DNA from: a virus
Virus record (IMG/VR): IMGVR_UViG_3300042860_002533
Location: 1-63,793 of that record
Direction: 5' to 3' (one strand)
DNA: 63,793 nucleotides
The notes under the pieces were generated by a model. The model worked only from the letters and a program-made list of their open reading frames with translations. It did no database searches and had not been told where the DNA came from. A program made the translations under genes and the position numbers. Within the stretch, counting starts at the first letter, position 1. Each line of letters opens with the position of its first letter. Below are positions 63,486 through 63,793 of this stretch, in pieces.

Positions 63486-63693
63486 GCCCAGCTTTCCTCT
63501 CACCGTCAGTCCAATAGTCCCGCAGATTCCCCGAATAGCGGCTGTGCCGCCGCCAATCGAAACGGCCGGAATGCTTACCCCTGGCCGACTTTCGATCCTG
63601 CACACGATCCTGCACAAACATCAGGGCCAGAAACACGCCAACCGCTAAGTTCAACCCCAACCAGATCGCAACAACCACGCACAGGTGCGTCAA
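63463..63693 (-). CDS. small membrane protein, 76 aa
   Basis: TTG 63693, overlapping the stop of the preceding gene (TTGA). A membrane helix at about 6-26 (VVVAIWLGLNLAVGVFLALM), then a basic tail (DRKSARGKHSGRFDWRRHSR). It is the complete copy of the gene truncated at the window start. Confidence 0.62.
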   Translation of the reverse strand: MTHLCVVVAIWLGLNLAVGVFLALMFVQDRVQDRKSARGKHSGRFDWRRHSRYSGNLRDYWTDGERKAGHGWPRGE

Positions 63694-63793
63694 TCTTCTT
63701 CCCAGCCGTCGTCATGCTCCCCCGATAGAAGCTGGTACCAGTAGCCGCCGAAATAGGCGAACACACCAACACCGGCCAAGATCAAAGAACCAA
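63475..63793. repeat. terminal overlap, right copy
   Basis: Repeats bases 1-319 with five mismatches. It also contains the 3' part of the 41-aa membrane protein gene (63690-63793, minus strand), whose start lies beyond the window and is complete at 216-341. Confidence 0.93.

Noticed and set aside
1-63793. CRISPR array, rRNA or complete tRNA genes
   Set aside because: No regularly spaced direct repeats of CRISPR length, no rRNA sequence and no complete tRNA cloverleaf were seen by reading both strands. A tRNAscan run would settle the tRNA question.

Overview
The window reads as an essentially complete genome of a temperate, siphovirus-type actinobacteriophage. Evidence for an actinobacterial (probably Mycobacteriales) host: two WhiB-type iron-sulfur regulators, two perfect actinobacterial SOS (LexA) boxes of the form TCGAAC-N4-GTTCGA, and an integration core that matches the 3' end of a tRNA with discriminator G and CCA, resembling tRNA-Asn. 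The first 319 bases recur at positions 63475-63793 with five mismatches, so the sequence closes on itself. The unit length is about 63.47 kb, and the leftward genes at the start continue into those at the end.

Layout. (a) Minus strand from 13.4 kb down to 1, continuing through 63.8-62.6 kb: a long leftward early operon of tightly overlapping genes (mostly ATGA/GTGA/TTGA overlaps). It carries a HicA-like protein, a RecB/Cas4-type exonuclease with an ERF annealing protein, HTH protein, helicase loader, DnaB helicase, two WhiB proteins, a resolvase-like nuclease, SSB, a ClpP-like protease, and many small zinc-binding or membrane proteins. (b) 13.4-15.1 kb: the lysogeny module, with a divergent operator region, an HTH repressor whose coding sequence contains the tRNA-like attP core, and an overlapping tyrosine integrase. 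(c) 15.7-16.5 kb: a short rightward operon closed by a strong bidirectional terminator. (d) Minus strand 48.0 down to 16.6 kb: the late operon in canonical order: TerS, TerL, portal, MuF, scaffold, capsid, head-tail connectors, major tail protein, tail chaperones with a -1 frameshift, a 1934-aa tape measure, tail tip proteins, tailspike-like and collagen-like proteins, endolysin, holin and a thioredoxin-like protein. (e) 48.4-50.7 kb, plus strand: a cassette of amidoligase and class II glutamine amidotransferase, with an SOS box upstream, followed by about 1.1 kb of repeat-rich DNA without convincing genes and a second SOS box. (f) 52.4-58.9 kb, plus strand: about 20 small accessory genes. Many have a shared start-associated sequence (AGAGACAGGA), and they have repeated promoter-like palindromes TTACA-N5-TGTAA. 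(g) Minus strand 62.2-59.0 kb: endonuclease VII, a DnaQ-like exonuclease, an amber-interrupted gene, an HNH nuclease and small zinc proteins.

How it works together. The virus encodes helicase, loader, SSB and recombination functions but no recognisable polymerase or primase, so it probably uses the host replisome. Lysogeny appears to follow the integration-dependent immunity design known from mycobacteriophages such as BPs. attP sits inside the repressor gene and the viral form of the repressor ends in Ala-Ala, so integration would replace the C-terminus and could stabilise the repressor. The lysis cassette has a C39-peptidase/GH19 endolysin and a holin; no LysB esterase was recognised.

The most unusual parts are the attP-in-repressor switch, the amidoligase/amidotransferase cassette beside an SOS box, the 50.7-51.3 kb repeat field, the shared start-associated sequences, and a conserved-looking gene broken by one amber codon.
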